Source: Actinokineospora alba
GTDB taxonomy: Bacteria > Actinomycetota > Actinomycetes > Mycobacteriales > Pseudonocardiaceae
NCBI RefSeq assembly: GCF_004362515.1
Contig: NZ_SNXU01000001.1
Location: forward strand, 7,130,001 to 7,194,000
Direction of reading: 5' to 3'
Length of the DNA stretch: 64,000 bases
Below are positions 1 through 9,035 of this stretch, piece after piece (the first letter of the stretch is position 1; each line of letters starts with the position of its first letter). Both the position numbers and the translations under genes were made by a program. The notes beneath the pieces are model-generated. The model saw only the letters and a program-made list of their open reading frames with translations, made no database searches and had not been told where the DNA came from.

Positions 1-3000
1 CTCGTTATCGCGATCGGATTGGTGGCCGCGGGCTCGACCGCCGCCACAGCTCAAACGGTGCAGCCATCGAGGCAACCGTCGAACGACGCCAAGGCGGTCA
101 CCTTGATCACCGGCGACCGGGTGCTGCTTTCGGCGGGCAAACCCGCCGTGCTGCCCGGAAAGGGCCGCGAACGGATCGCGTTCCGCACGTACACCGTGGC
201 CGGACGGCTCAACGTCATCCCGGCCGACGCGTTGCCGCTGGTCTCCTCAGGCAAGCTCGACCCGCGGCTGTTCGACGTGACCGGCCTGCTCGACGCGGGC
301 TACGGCGACAGCAGGGGCGACCTGCCGCTGATCCTCACCGGTCCGACGCCGCGCTCGGCGGGCGTTCGGACCGTGCGTGAACTGCCGTCGGCGGGGGCAC
401 GCGCGGTCGCCGCCGAGAAGTCGTCGCTGGGCGAGTCGTGGCGGGCGCTTGCGGCGGGCCCGGGCAAGGTGTGGCTCGACGCCCGGCACAAGGCCAACCT
501 CGACCGCAGCACGGCCCAGATCGGCGCGCCATCGGCGTGGCAGGCGGGCCTGACCGGAGCCGGGGTGACCGTCGCGGTCCTGGACACCGGGGTCGACCAG
601 ACCCACCCGGACCTCGCGGGCCGCGAAGTCGGGGAACAAAACTTCACCGACTCCGCCGACGCGGTGGACCGCGTCGGGCACGGCACGCACGTCGGATCGA
701 CGATCGCGGGCGGCGGGGCGAAGTACAAAGGCGTGGCGCACGGCGCGAAGCTGCTCGACGGCAAGGTGCTCTCCGACCAGGGCTGGGGCCAGGAGTCGTG
801 GATCATCGCGGGCATGGAGTGGGCCGCCGAGCAGGGGGCCGACATCGTCAACCTGAGCCTGGGCGGGCAGGACACAGCCGAGGTGGACCCGCTGGAAGCG
901 GCGGTCAACCGGCTCACGGCCGAACGCGGCACCCTGTTCGTCATCGCGGCGGGCAACTCCGGTCCGTCGGCGGGTTCGGTGGGTTCGCCGGGCAGTGCGG
1001 AGGCGGCGCTGACGGTCGGCTCGGTCGAGCGCGACGACACGCTCTCGTTCTTCTCCAGCCGGGGACCGCGCGTGGGCGACGGGGGCATCAAGCCGGACGT
1101 GACCGCGCCGGGCTCGCAGATCGTTGCCGCGCAGGCGAAAGAGGGTTCCATCGGGACTCCCGTCGAGCCGGGCTACGTGTCGATGTCGGGCACCTCGATG
1201 GCCACCCCGCACGTCGCGGGCGCGGCCGCGCTGCTGGTCCAGAAGAATCCACAGTGGACGGCGGGGCAGCTCAAGGCAGCACTGACCGCGTCGGCTCGGC
1301 CGACGGCTGGGGAGTCAGCGTACGCGCAGGGCTCCGGGCGGATCGATGTGCCGAAGTCGTTGGCGCAGAACGTGACCAGCGAGCCGACGTCGGTCAGCTT
1401 CGGCGTGCCGCAGTGGCCGCATGACGACGACCAGCCGGTGTCGAAGGAGATCACCTACCGCAATGGCGGAACCGCGCCGGTGACCCTGGACCTGACGGCG
1501 GACTTTGTCGGTCCCGATGGGAAGCCCGCGCCCGCCGGGATGATCGCGTTGTCGCGCGACCGGGTCGAGGTTCCCGCGGGCGGCACCGCGACGGTGGGTG
1601 TCACCTCCGACACGAGGCTCGGCTCGGTCGACGGCGCGTACTCCGGCGCGGTCGTCGCGAGGTCCGGCGAGACGGCGGTGCGCACCCCAGTCGGGGTGGA
1701 CCGCGAGGTCGAGAGCTACCAGCTCAAGGCGACCTTCCTCGGTCTCGACGGCAAACCGTCGCCGGACGCGTACACGCTGCTCTTCGGACTCGACTCGGGT
1801 CAGCCGTACTTTGTGAACAGTCCGGACGGTGTGGTCACGCGGCGACTGCCGAAGGGCCGGTATCTGATCGACACGTTCTTCAGCTACGAGACGGCTTCAC
1901 ACGTGCTCGCCGATCCGGGGTTCACGCTGACCAAGGACACGGAAATCGTGGTCGACGCCCGGATCACCAAGCAGCTCAAGGTCGTCGCGCCGGATCCGGC
2001 GGCGGTGTCGGTCCTGGCCTCCGCGGGTTATGAACTCACCACGGAGCACGGGTCGATCGGGGTGGCCGCGCTCGCGGACTCCGCGGAGCAGATCTACACC
2101 GCCCACCTGGGGGCGGAACTGCCCGCGGACAAGTTCCTCTGGACGTTGAACACGTCGTGGATGGCGGGCAAGGACTTCTACGGCCTGGCGCATTTCCAGC
2201 CGAAGTCCGTGCCGACCGGGCTGGAGAAGACGTACCGGCCCGCCGACATGGCGACGGTGCGCACCGCGCTCGGTCAGCCGACCGCCCAGGCGGCGAACGG
2301 CCTTCGGGTGACGTTCCCCCTCTACTCGGACGGGCGGGGCAGCAGTTGGGCGATCGGGCGCGAGATCACGATGCCGGGCGGCCTCACCGAGCACTTCTCC
2401 ACCGAGAACACGCAGTGGGAATCCGAGGTGATGATCGGCGAGCCGCCTGCGATCCTGGGTGCGTTCCGTTCGGCGCCAAAACAATTGCGTGCTGGTCGGA
2501 CCTACCAGGAGCGGATGGCCGGGGCGATCTTCGGGCCTGCGCTGCCGCGGTCGACGTACCCATGGGCGGAACGGTTCGGTGACGAGATCGGGTTCAACAT
2601 CGGCCTGTTCGGCGATGGCGCGGGCAACGCCGGATTCACCGCCGTGACCTCCGGCAACACGACCCTCTACCGCGATGGTGTCAAGCTCGGGGCGAGCCCG
2701 GACGCCGGCTACGGGGTGTTCCCGGTGCCCGCCGCGAAGGGGGCGTACCGGCTCACCACGGAAGGGGTGCGGGGCGAGGTGTTCGACGTGAGCACCAGGG
2801 TGTCCGCGGCATGGACGTTCACCTCGGCGTCCGGGGACAAGGCCATCCCGCTGTCGGTGGTTCGGTTCCACGGTGCCTTGGACGAGAGCAACAGCGCCCG
2901 CGCGGGCAGGCCGTTCCTGCTGCCGGTGAGCATGCAGCTCGAAGACGGATCGACTGTCACACCACGCAAACTCGGCGTCGAAGTGTCCTACGACGAGGGG

Positions 3001-3150
3001 AAGACGTGGCGGCGGGCGACTGTGGCCAACAACAGCGCGTTGCTCTTCCATCCGGCTGAGGCGAAGTCCGTGTCACTGCGGGCCAAGGCGGAGGACGGGC
3101 GGGGCGGGACGGTCGAGCAGACGATCATCCGGGCGTACAAGTTGAAGTAG
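1..3150 (+). CDS. Secreted subtilisin-like serine protease (S8), 5' end outside window
   Basis: Extracellular endopeptidase. The frame is open from base 1 and encodes a hydrophobic, Ala-rich stretch (LVIAIGLVAAGSTAATA), which is the end of a signal peptide whose start codon lies upstream of the window. All three catalytic motifs are visible in order: Asp in AVLDTGVDQTHPDL, His in GHGTHVGSTIAGG and Ser in GTSMATPHVAGAAALL. The catalytic domain occupies roughly the first 430 residues. About 600 further residues look beta-rich and I assign no function to them. The stop is 2 bases from the convergent CoA-transferase stop. The family assignment is firm; the substrate is unknown. Confidence 0.95.
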   Translation, partial: LVIAIGLVAAGSTAATAQTVQPSRQPSNDAKAVTLITGDRVLLSAGKPAVLPGKGRERIAFRTYTVAGRLNVIPADALPLVSSGKLDPRLFDVTGLLDAGYGDSRGDLPLILTGPTPRSAGVRTVRELPSAGARAVAAEKSSLGESWRALAAGPGKVWLDARHKANLDRSTAQIGAPSAWQAGLTGAGVTVAVLDTGVDQTHPDLAGREVGEQNFTDSADAVDRVGHGTHVGSTIAGGGAKYKGVAHGAKLLDGKVLSDQGWGQESWIIAGMEWAAEQGADIVNLSLGGQDTAEVDPLEAAVNRLTAERGTLFVIAAGNSGPSAGSVGSPGSAEAALTVGSVERDDTLSFFSSRGPRVGDGGIKPDVTAPGSQIVAAQAKEGSIGTPVEPGYVSMSGTSMATPHVAGAAALLVQKNPQWTAGQLKAALTASARPTAGESAYAQGSGRIDVPKSLAQNVTSEPTSVSFGVPQWPHDDDQPVSKEITYRNGGTAPVTLDLTADFVGPDGKPAPAGMIALSRDRVEVPAGGTATVGVTSDTRLGSVDGAYSGAVVARSGETAVRTPVGVDREVESYQLKATFLGLDGKPSPDAYTLLFGLDSGQPYFVNSPDGVVTRRLPKGRYLIDTFFSYETASHVLADPGFTLTKDTEIVVDARITKQLKVVAPDPAAVSVLASAGYELTTEHGSIGVAALADSAEQIYTAHLGAELPADKFLWTLNTSWMAGKDFYGLAHFQPKSVPTGLEKTYRPADMATVRTALGQPTAQAANGLRVTFPLYSDGRGSSWAIGREITMPGGLTEHFSTENTQWESEVMIGEPPAILGAFRSAPKQLRAGRTYQERMAGAIFGPALPRSTYPWAERFGDEIGFNIGLFGDGAGNAGFTAVTSGNTTLYRDGVKLGASPDAGYGVFPVPAAKGAYRLTTEGVRGEVFDVSTRVSAAWTFTSASGDKAIPLSVVRFHGALDESNSARAGRPFLLPVSMQLEDGSTVTPRKLGVEVSYDEGKTWRRATVANNSALLFHPAEAKSVSLRAKAEDGRGGTVEQTIIRAYKLK

Positions 3151-3152
3151 GT

Positions 3153-4400
3153 CTACCACCAGGATGCGGGGTCGCCGCCGGGCGTACGGGGTCCGTGACC
3201 GTAGCCCGGGGGCGACCCCGGCATCGCGCCGGGGAAGCGGACGTGCCGGACGAGTCCGAAGTCACTGTCCATTTCGGACAGGTACGGTTCGGCGAAACCG
3301 GGTTCCTCGGCGGAGTCCACTCGACCGAGTTCGTCGAGCCACAACGCGGTACGGGCCAGGGAAACGCGGACGTGCCAGGTGCCGCCTTCGACCGACCTTC
3401 TCCGCAGGGCGTCGATTACCCCGTAGGCCGCGAGCCAGCCGGTCCCGTGGTCAAGCGCTTGCGCAGGCAGGGAGACCAGCTTCCCGTCGGATTCCCTGGC
3501 GATGCCTGTGGCGAGTTGGACGAGGCTGTCGAATCCGCGTCGATCCCGCCACGGTCCACTGTGGCCGTACGCGGACAGGCTGACCAGGACCACGCCCGGA
3601 GGCAGGTCTTGCGGGCCGAATCCCTTGGTGGCGAAGGTGTCCGGGCGGAACGACTGCACCATGACGTCGGCGTCGGCGAGGAGTTCCCGCAGGGTCACTC
3701 GATTCTCGTCGGCGCGAAGGTCGAGGTGGCAGGTGCGTTTGCCGAAGCCGGTGTCGATCACCAAGGGGCGCACGGTCGGCAGGTGCGCGGCGCCGACATG
3801 CAGGACGTCGGCGCCATGGGCGGCGAGGGTGCGGCCGCAGACGGGGCCGGCGATGACATGGGTGAGGTCGAGGACGCGGACACCGACGAGGGGCCGGTCA
3901 GCGGGTGGAAGCGGCCGGGCAGGCGCGTCGGCGATCCGCTCGACCGAGACCAACGGCTCAGCGGCGACAGCTCTGCCTTGCGGGTGCTCCCGCCACTCGT
4001 CGCGCCCGCGCAGCATCGCGGCCGCCCCACCCGCGGCGAGCACCGCCTCCGCCACGTCGTGGGCCCGCCTGCGCGCCACCTCGGCCGCCACGTCGTCACC
4101 GAGGACCGCGCGAACGGCGGCTTCGTGGTGCGGGTAGTTGCAGTGCAGCTTCACCCAGCCGTCGGCGGCACGGTAATCGCCGGACAGTGGAGCCCACGTG
4201 TCTCCGGGCGAGCGGCCGTCGACGAGCACCTGCCGCTCACTGCGGAATGCGGCGGCCGCATGCCTGACGTCAACCGATACGGGACCGGGATCGGTTCCCC
4301 GCTCCCGCAGCAACTCGGCCGCTGCCTGCGTCACCCCCTCGACACAGCGGGCGGCGGCATGGGCGACCCGGAACGGCCCGGGCAGGATGCGCTCGGTCAT
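3153..4400 (-). CDS. Class III CoA-transferase (CaiB/BaiF family)
   Basis: Predicted to move CoA between acyl groups; substrate unknown. The C-terminal half has the family opening (VRVLDLTHVIAGPVCGRTLA, with HGADVLHV following) and a conserved Asp in QALDHGTGWLAAYG, the region that carries the catalytic Asp in this family. The first ~160 residues (DYRAADGWVKLHCNYP, then RGRDEWREHPQGRAV) resemble the part usually found at the C-terminus of CaiB proteins, so the two halves seem to be in reversed order. It is transcribed towards hemQ's downstream side with 92 bp between them, so it may be the last gene of the hem operon or separate. Confidence 0.85.
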   Translation of the reverse strand: MTERILPGPFRVAHAAARCVEGVTQAAAELLRERGTDPGPVSVDVRHAAAAFRSERQVLVDGRSPGDTWAPLSGDYRAADGWVKLHCNYPHHEAAVRAVLGDDVAAEVARRRAHDVAEAVLAAGGAAAMLRGRDEWREHPQGRAVAAEPLVSVERIADAPARPLPPADRPLVGVRVLDLTHVIAGPVCGRTLAAHGADVLHVGAAHLPTVRPLVIDTGFGKRTCHLDLRADENRVTLRELLADADVMVQSFRPDTFATKGFGPQDLPPGVVLVSLSAYGHSGPWRDRRGFDSLVQLATGIARESDGKLVSLPAQALDHGTGWLAAYGVIDALRRRSVEGGTWHVRVSLARTALWLDELGRVDSAEEPGFAEPYLSEMDSDFGLVRHVRFPGAMPGSPPGYGHGPRTPGGDPASWW

Positions 4401-4492
4401 GACCCTCCCGCTTCACGACAAGCCATGCGGAAACCGCCCACTCGACAAACGGGCCCACGTCATGCCTGGCGGCCGACTGGTCTGGCCGACGG

Positions 4493-5185
4493 TCAGGGGA
4501 GGTTCGCGACGAGTTCGGCCGGGGGCACGCGGGTGCCGGTGTAGAACGGGATCTCCTCGCGCACGTGGAGGCGCGCCTCGGTGCCGCGCAGGTGGCGCAT
4601 GAGGTCGACGATGCGGTGCAGTTCGTCGGCCTCGAAGGCGAGCATCCACTCGTAGTCGCCGAGGGCGAACGACGAGACGGTGTTGGCACGCACGTCCGGG
4701 TAGTCGCGGGCTTCCTTGCCGTGGTCGGCAAGCATCTTGCGGCGGTCTTCCTCGGGCAGCAGGTACCACTCGTAGGAGCGGACGAACGGGTACACGCAGA
4801 TGTACTTGCGTGCTTCCTCGCCTGCGAGGAACGCGGGGATGTGGCTGCGGTTGAACTCCGCGGGCCGGTGCAGGGCGACCTGGCTCCACACCGGGGTGGA
4901 CGCCTTGCCGAGGGCGGTGCGGCGGAAACCGGAGTAGGCGGCCTGCACCTGCTCGATCTCTTCGGCGTGCCACCAGATCATGTAGTCGGCGTCGGCCCGC
5001 AACCCGGCGACGTCATAGACACCGCGCACGACGACGCCTTTGCTTTCCAGGCCGTCGAGGTAGTCCGTCACCTCCGAGCCCGCGAGTCCGCGGTCGTCGG
5101 GCAGGCGACCGGGTTCGATGCGGAACACCGACCACATGGTGTAGCGGATGGTGTCGTTGAGCTCGGCGTAGTTCAGGCGGGCCAT
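4493..5185 (-). CDS. hemQ: HemQ, coproheme decarboxylase (chlorite dismutase-like)
   Basis: Last step of the coproporphyrin-dependent haem pathway of Gram-positive bacteria: peroxide-dependent oxidative decarboxylation of coproheme to haem b. 230 residues, the usual length. Family signatures include the N-terminal ARLNYAELNDTIRYTMWSVF, the MIWWHAEEIEQVQ segment, the YICVYPFVRSYEWYLLP block and a final RHLRGTEARLHVREEIPFYT. The start is an ATG 12 bases after the hemY stop, which supports an operon hemE-hemY-hemQ. The M. tuberculosis counterpart is Rv2676c. Confidence 0.94.
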   Translation of the reverse strand: MARLNYAELNDTIRYTMWSVFRIEPGRLPDDRGLAGSEVTDYLDGLESKGVVVRGVYDVAGLRADADYMIWWHAEEIEQVQAAYSGFRRTALGKASTPVWSQVALHRPAEFNRSHIPAFLAGEEARKYICVYPFVRSYEWYLLPEEDRRKMLADHGKEARDYPDVRANTVSSFALGDYEWMLAFEADELHRIVDLMRHLRGTEARLHVREEIPFYTGTRVPPAELVANLP

Positions 5186-5197
5186 GGGTTCATCGTC

Positions 5198-6838
5198 TCA
5201 TTCGAGGGTGAGCGTGTGCAGGTGGGCAGCGACACGTCGGGCCGCGGCCTCCCCGGTCCCGATGCACGCCGGGATCCCGACACCGTGCAGCGCGGCTCCG
5301 GCCACGGCCAGGCCGGGGTGGGCGGCGACCGCTTCCTCGATGCGGGCCACGAGAGCGGTGTGGCCCACCCCGTACTGCGGGAGGCCACCACCCCAGCGGG
5401 TGACCACGGAGTCGATCGGCGGGGCGGTGACGCCGGTGAGGTCGAACAGGTCGGCGCGGACCAGCCGGACCAACTCCTCGTCATCGGCACGCAGCGCACC
5501 CGGGTCACCGAAGCGGCCCACGGAGCCGCGGACGACGACGGCGTCGAGGTGGGACCACTTGGTGGCGGAGTAGGTGAACGCCTTGACGGCGAACGGAGCC
5601 CCATCGGACCGCCGCTCGCCCGCGCCGACCAGGATGCCGGACGTGCCCGGCAGGTCGGTGCCGACAGGAAGGGCCAACGCGACCACCCCGACCGACGCCA
5701 CCTCGATCCGCGAGTACCCCACCGACGCGACCGGCACCACCCGTTCCAACAGCTTGCGCGCGGCGGGCGGGGGCACGGCGACCACGACCGCGTCCACATC
5801 CAGCACCGACTCCCGCGGCTCATGCCCGGGCGCGGCGGCGCCGAGGACCAGCCGCCACCCGTGCGGGTGTTTGGTCAGTTCACGGACCGGCACCCCGAGC
5901 CGAACGTCGACATCGCGCGCCAGCCGGTCGACCAGGGTGCCCAGGCCGGTGGCCAAGGTGCCGAAGACCGGAGCACCGCTTCCCGCCGAGAGCACCGCTC
6001 CCGATTCGCCGGCACCGCCGCTCACCGAACCAGGACGCTGCTCCAAACCGAGAGCACCGCTCACCGAACCAGAGCGCCGCTCCAAACCGAGAGCACCGCT
6101 CTCCGACGAGAGCACCGCTCCGGCACCATGCCGGCCGCTCTCCAAGCCGGACGCCCGCTCCGAACCGAGAGCACTGCTCTCTGGCGAGAGCACCCGTCCC
6201 GAGACCGGAGCACTGCTCGCCGGGGTGAGCACTGTTCTGGCGGCCGCCGTCAGTGAGGTGGCACCCGCGTCGAGGGCGGCGGCGATCTGGGGCATCGTCG
6301 CCCGCAGGCCGAGGTTGTCGATGCTGCCCGCGTACACGCCACCCAGCAGCGGGTCGATGAGCCGGTCCGGCAGTTCGTCCCCATACCGGGAGCGCAGCAG
6401 CGCGCCCAGGCCGATGTCCGAGCCCTCCAGTCGGATCGGAGCCAGCGTCCGCTCCGCGGCCACGCGGTCGCGGCCCTCATCCGACAGCACCCCAGCCACC
6501 GCGGCCGGGTCGGCGGGGATACCCAGCATCGTCCCGCCCGGGATCATGCGGGTCACCCCGCCCGCCCGCACCGTCGAGCGGGCACCGCTGGGGTGGGTGA
6601 CTTCCAGCCCCAGTTCCTTGATCAGCGCGGTCGCTTCGGGACGCCGGGCCAGGTAGGCCTCAGCGCCCACGTCGTAGCGGATGCCGGCGAAGTCGATCGT
6701 GCGCAGCTTGCCGCCGAGGCGGTCGGACTGTTCGATGACCGTGATCACCGCGTCCGGTCCCAGCAGGACCCGCAGCCGGTGCGCGGCGGTCAGGCCGGCG
6801 ATGCCGCCGCCGATCACCGCCACCCGCACGGCGCTCAC
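5198..6838 (-). CDS. hemY: HemY/CgoX, coproporphyrinogen III oxidase with repeat-derived insertion
   Basis: FAD-dependent oxidase converting coproporphyrinogen III to coproporphyrin III in Gram-positive bacteria (older name protoporphyrinogen oxidase). N-terminal dinucleotide fold VIGGGIAGLTAAHRL and the C-terminal FAD segment HPGLAVAGAALHGVGIPACI are intact. The GTG start overlaps the hemE stop (GTGA). The protein is 546 residues, long for the family. Residues ~200-289 are a low-complexity Ser/Gly/Leu/Glu insertion encoded by the 19-20 bp DNA repeat array (separate entry). It sits just before PVFGTLATGLGTLVDRL, where homologues have a short variable linker. The frame is open throughout, so I treat the gene as functional. 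Confidence 0.93.
   Translation of the reverse strand: MSAVRVAVIGGGIAGLTAAHRLRVLLGPDAVITVIEQSDRLGGKLRTIDFAGIRYDVGAEAYLARRPEATALIKELGLEVTHPSGARSTVRAGGVTRMIPGGTMLGIPADPAAVAGVLSDEGRDRVAAERTLAPIRLEGSDIGLGALLRSRYGDELPDRLIDPLLGGVYAGSIDNLGLRATMPQIAAALDAGATSLTAAARTVLTPASSAPVSGRVLSPESSALGSERASGLESGRHGAGAVLSSESGALGLERRSGSVSGALGLEQRPGSVSGGAGESGAVLSAGSGAPVFGTLATGLGTLVDRLARDVDVRLGVPVRELTKHPHGWRLVLGAAAPGHEPRESVLDVDAVVVAVPPPAARKLLERVVPVASVGYSRIEVASVGVVALALPVGTDLPGTSGILVGAGERRSDGAPFAVKAFTYSATKWSHLDAVVVRGSVGRFGDPGALRADDEELVRLVRADLFDLTGVTAPPIDSVVTRWGGGLPQYGVGHTALVARIEEAVAAHPGLAVAGAALHGVGIPACIGTGEAAARRVAAHLHTLTLE
5972..6240. repeat. ~19-20 bp direct repeat array inside hemY (core GAGCACYGCTC)
   Basis: Clear copies of GAGCAC(C/T)GCTC or close variants begin at 5972, 5991, 6053, 6073, 6092, 6111, 6170, 6189, 6209 and 6228. 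Degenerate copies fill the gaps near 6012, 6034, 6132 and 6151, giving about 14 units at a 19-22 bp step. Most are preceded by GA or CCGA. The step is not a multiple of three, so successive units fall in different frames: the repetition is in the DNA, not the peptide. The same core and step occur in the intergenic array at 15690-15814. Confidence 0.9.
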
Positions 6839-7926
6839 CGGGTGGTGCCGTGCACCAGGTCGACAACCTTGGTCAGCACATCCGGGTTCGTCTCCGGCAG
6901 CACCCCGTGCCCCAGGTTGAACACATGCCCCTGCGCCGCGCGGCCTTCCGAGATGATCCGGGCGACCTCACGCCGGACGACCTCGTCGCCCGCGAACAGC
7001 GCGGCGGGATCGAGGTTGCCCTGCACGACCGGGCCGGACTCGAAACCCGGCACGGCGAGCCGCGAGACCGCGGTGTCCAGCGGCGTGCGCCAGTCGACGC
7101 CGACCACGTCGGCGCCCGCCTCGCGCATGGCGCCGAGGAGGTGGCCAGTGCCCACACCGAAGTGGATGCGGGGCACGCCCGCGTCGGCGAGGCCCGCCAG
7201 CACCTTCGTCGAGTGCGGCAGGACGAACTCCCGATAGTCCTTCAGCGACAGCGCGCCCGCCCACGAGTCGAACAGCTGGACCGCGTCGACCCCGGCGGCG
7301 AGTTGCGCGCGCAGGAACGTCAGCGCGATGTCGGCGAGCCGGTCGAGCAGCGCGTGCCACGTCGTCGGGTCGGCGTACATCAGGGCCTTGGTGCGCTCGT
7401 GGTTGCGGCTCGGGCCGCCCTCCACCAGGTACGACGCCAGGGTGAACGGCGCCCCGGCGAACCCGATCAGCGCGGTGTCGCCCAGCGCGGACGTCAGCAG
7501 CCGCACGGCCTGGGCGACCGGCTCGACCTGCGACGCGTCGAGCGTCGGCAGTGCGGCAACGGCCTCGGCGGAGCGGATGGGCGAGGCCACGACCGGGCCG
7601 GTGCCCGCGACGATGTCCAGGTCGACCCCGGCGGCCACCAGGGGCACCACGATGTCGCTGAACAGGATCGCCGCGTCGACGCCGTGCCTGCGCACGGGCT
7701 GCATGGTGATCTCGCAGACCAGGTCCGGGTCGAAGCAGGCGGCCAGCATCTTGGTGCCCGCCCGCAGCGCGCGGTACTCGGGCAGCGAGCGGCCCGCCTG
7801 GCGCATGAACCAGACCGGGACCCGTGCGGGCTTCCCACCTCGGGCGGCCACCAGGAACGGCGACTCGGGCAGGCTTCGACGGGCGGACTTCGCCGGGGAC
7901 TTCACGGCGGTGTTGATGTCAGTCAT
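6835..7926 (-). CDS. hemE: HemE, uroporphyrinogen decarboxylase
   Basis: Cytosolic enzyme that removes four carboxyl groups from uroporphyrinogen III to give coproporphyrinogen III, the substrate of HemY. 363 residues. The signature PVWFMRQAGRSLPEYRALR near the N-terminus and the GFAGAPFTLASYLVEGGPS segment are typical. First gene of the hemE-hemY-hemQ operon, overlapping hemY by 4 bases (GTGA), which suggests translational coupling. A 149-bp divergent region separates it from the DUF3000 gene and should hold both promoters. Confidence 0.95.
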   Translation of the reverse strand: MTDINTAVKSPAKSARRSLPESPFLVAARGGKPARVPVWFMRQAGRSLPEYRALRAGTKMLAACFDPDLVCEITMQPVRRHGVDAAILFSDIVVPLVAAGVDLDIVAGTGPVVASPIRSAEAVAALPTLDASQVEPVAQAVRLLTSALGDTALIGFAGAPFTLASYLVEGGPSRNHERTKALMYADPTTWHALLDRLADIALTFLRAQLAAGVDAVQLFDSWAGALSLKDYREFVLPHSTKVLAGLADAGVPRIHFGVGTGHLLGAMREAGADVVGVDWRTPLDTAVSRLAVPGFESGPVVQGNLDPAALFAGDEVVRREVARIISEGRAAQGHVFNLGHGVLPETNPDVLTKVVDLVHGTTR

Positions 7927-8075
7927 CGCCTTGCCATGGTCCCACGACGCGGACTCGCGGCTGTCGAGCGGGAGCCGAATCGGCCAATGTCACACTCACG
8001 GTGGCGCAATCAGGCGTCAAATACTCGGCGCGCCGTTCCAACTCACTGACTCGGGTGGTCTTACAGTTACCAGTC

Positions 8076-8639
8076 GTGACCGGAACGTCGACAGCGCCTG
8101 AACTCTTCAGGCAGGCCGTCGAGGCGCTGAAGTCGCTGCGACCTCGACCGGAGCTGCAGCTCGCCGAGGTCCGCCCGCCGCAACGGCTGGCGCCCTGGGC
8201 GTTCGCGATCAGCGCCGAGGCGGTGGGCCCCGCGGAAGTCCAGGCGACCGGCCGACTGATCCTCCTGCACGACCCGGAGGGCCAGGAGGCGTGGGAGGGC
8301 GTGCTGCGCGTGGTCGCCTACGTCCGCGCCGAGCTCGACGCCGAACTGGCCGACGACCCGCTGCTGCCGAGCGTGGGCTGGTCCTGGCTGACCGACGCGC
8401 TGGCCGCGTCGGGCGCGGACTTCACCGCGCTGGGCGGCACCGTCACCGACACGTCCTCGGCCCGCTTCGGCGACATCGCGGGCCCGGCCCGGGTAGATGA
8501 CCTCGAACTGCGCGCGTCGTGGACCCCACGCACGGCCGCTTTGCGCGCGCACGGCGAGGCGTTCTGCGATCTGATGGCCAGCGTGGTCGGTCTGCCGCCG
8601 GTCGGGGTCGCGCTGTTCGGTCAACGCCGGGGCGAGTGA
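8076..8639 (+). CDS. DUF3000 domain protein
   Basis: Conserved actinobacterial protein of unknown function, about 187 residues, matching Rv2680 by position (divergent from hemE, upstream of RNase D). I chose the GTG at 8076 (TGTSTAPELFRQAVEALKSL follows the start residue) because homologues begin near this FxxAVxxLR helix; an in-frame upstream start at 8001 would add 25 residues of promoter-like sequence. Visible blocks are RLAPWAFAISAEAV, GRLILLHDPEGQEAWEG and the C-terminal HGEAFCDLMASVVGLPPVG. Soluble, with no signal peptide or membrane segment. Confidence 0.88.
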   Translation: MTGTSTAPELFRQAVEALKSLRPRPELQLAEVRPPQRLAPWAFAISAEAVGPAEVQATGRLILLHDPEGQEAWEGVLRVVAYVRAELDAELADDPLLPSVGWSWLTDALAASGADFTALGGTVTDTSSARFGDIAGPARVDDLELRASWTPRTAALRAHGEAFCDLMASVVGLPPVGVALFGQRRGE

Positions 8640-8666
8640 CCGCACGATGCCCTAGGGTCACCGACC

Positions 8667-8975
8667 ATGCGAATCGCTTGCTCGGCCGTCATGGCCTTGT
8701 CCTTCATCGGCGCCGTCATCTGCATGTTCCTCGCCATGGACGCGCTCAACTCGAGCAACCAGAACGAAATCTGGGTAGCGGTGGTCAGCGGCTTCACCTT
8801 CGGCGTGCTGAGCATCGGCGCGGGGATCTGCGCCACCGCGTTCCGCACCAGCGGCCCCGCCCAGCCCAAGCCCGCACCCCAGTACCCGCCGTTCGGCGCA
8901 CCCCAGGCAGGCCCGCACACCGGCCAGCAGCCCGCCGTCCAGCAGCACGGTCAGCAGTGGCCCGGCCAATCCTGA
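8667..8975 (+). CDS. Small membrane protein with Pro/Gln-rich tail
   Basis: 102 residues: two hydrophobic helices (about residues 4-24 and 37-62, the second Gly/Ile-rich), then a ~40-residue cytosolic or external tail rich in Pro, Gln and Gly. It starts 27 bases after the DUF3000 stop on the same strand, so the two may be co-transcribed. I recognise no family. Its size and two-helix layout are common in actinobacterial membrane proteins without assigned function. Confidence 0.7.
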   Translation: MRIACSAVMALSFIGAVICMFLAMDALNSSNQNEIWVAVVSGFTFGVLSIGAGICATAFRTSGPAQPKPAPQYPPFGAPQAGPHTGQQPAVQQHGQQWPGQS

Positions 8976-8991
8976 CTTTGCCGAAATGACA

Positions 8992-9019
8992 GCGGGCCGG
9001 TGCACCAGCACCGGCCCGC
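8992..9019. terminator. Bidirectional hairpin terminator
   Basis: Perfect 12-bp stem (GCGGGCCGGTGC / GCACCGGCCCGC) with a 4-base loop ACCA, lying between the convergent stops at 8975 and 9036. On the minus strand it is followed by TGTCATTTC, so it would serve the M14 carboxypeptidase best. Confidence 0.8.
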
Positions 9020-9035
9020 CGTCGTTGAAGCGCTA

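Noticed and set aside
5972..6240. CRISPR-like array in hemY
   Set aside because: Units are only 19-20 bp with almost no unique spacer between 11-bp cores, they lie in a coding frame and no cas genes are near.
5198..6838. hemY as a pseudogene disrupted by the repeat insertion
   Set aside because: Both flanks are in the same open frame, catalytic and FAD segments are intact and the gene is translationally coupled to hemE.
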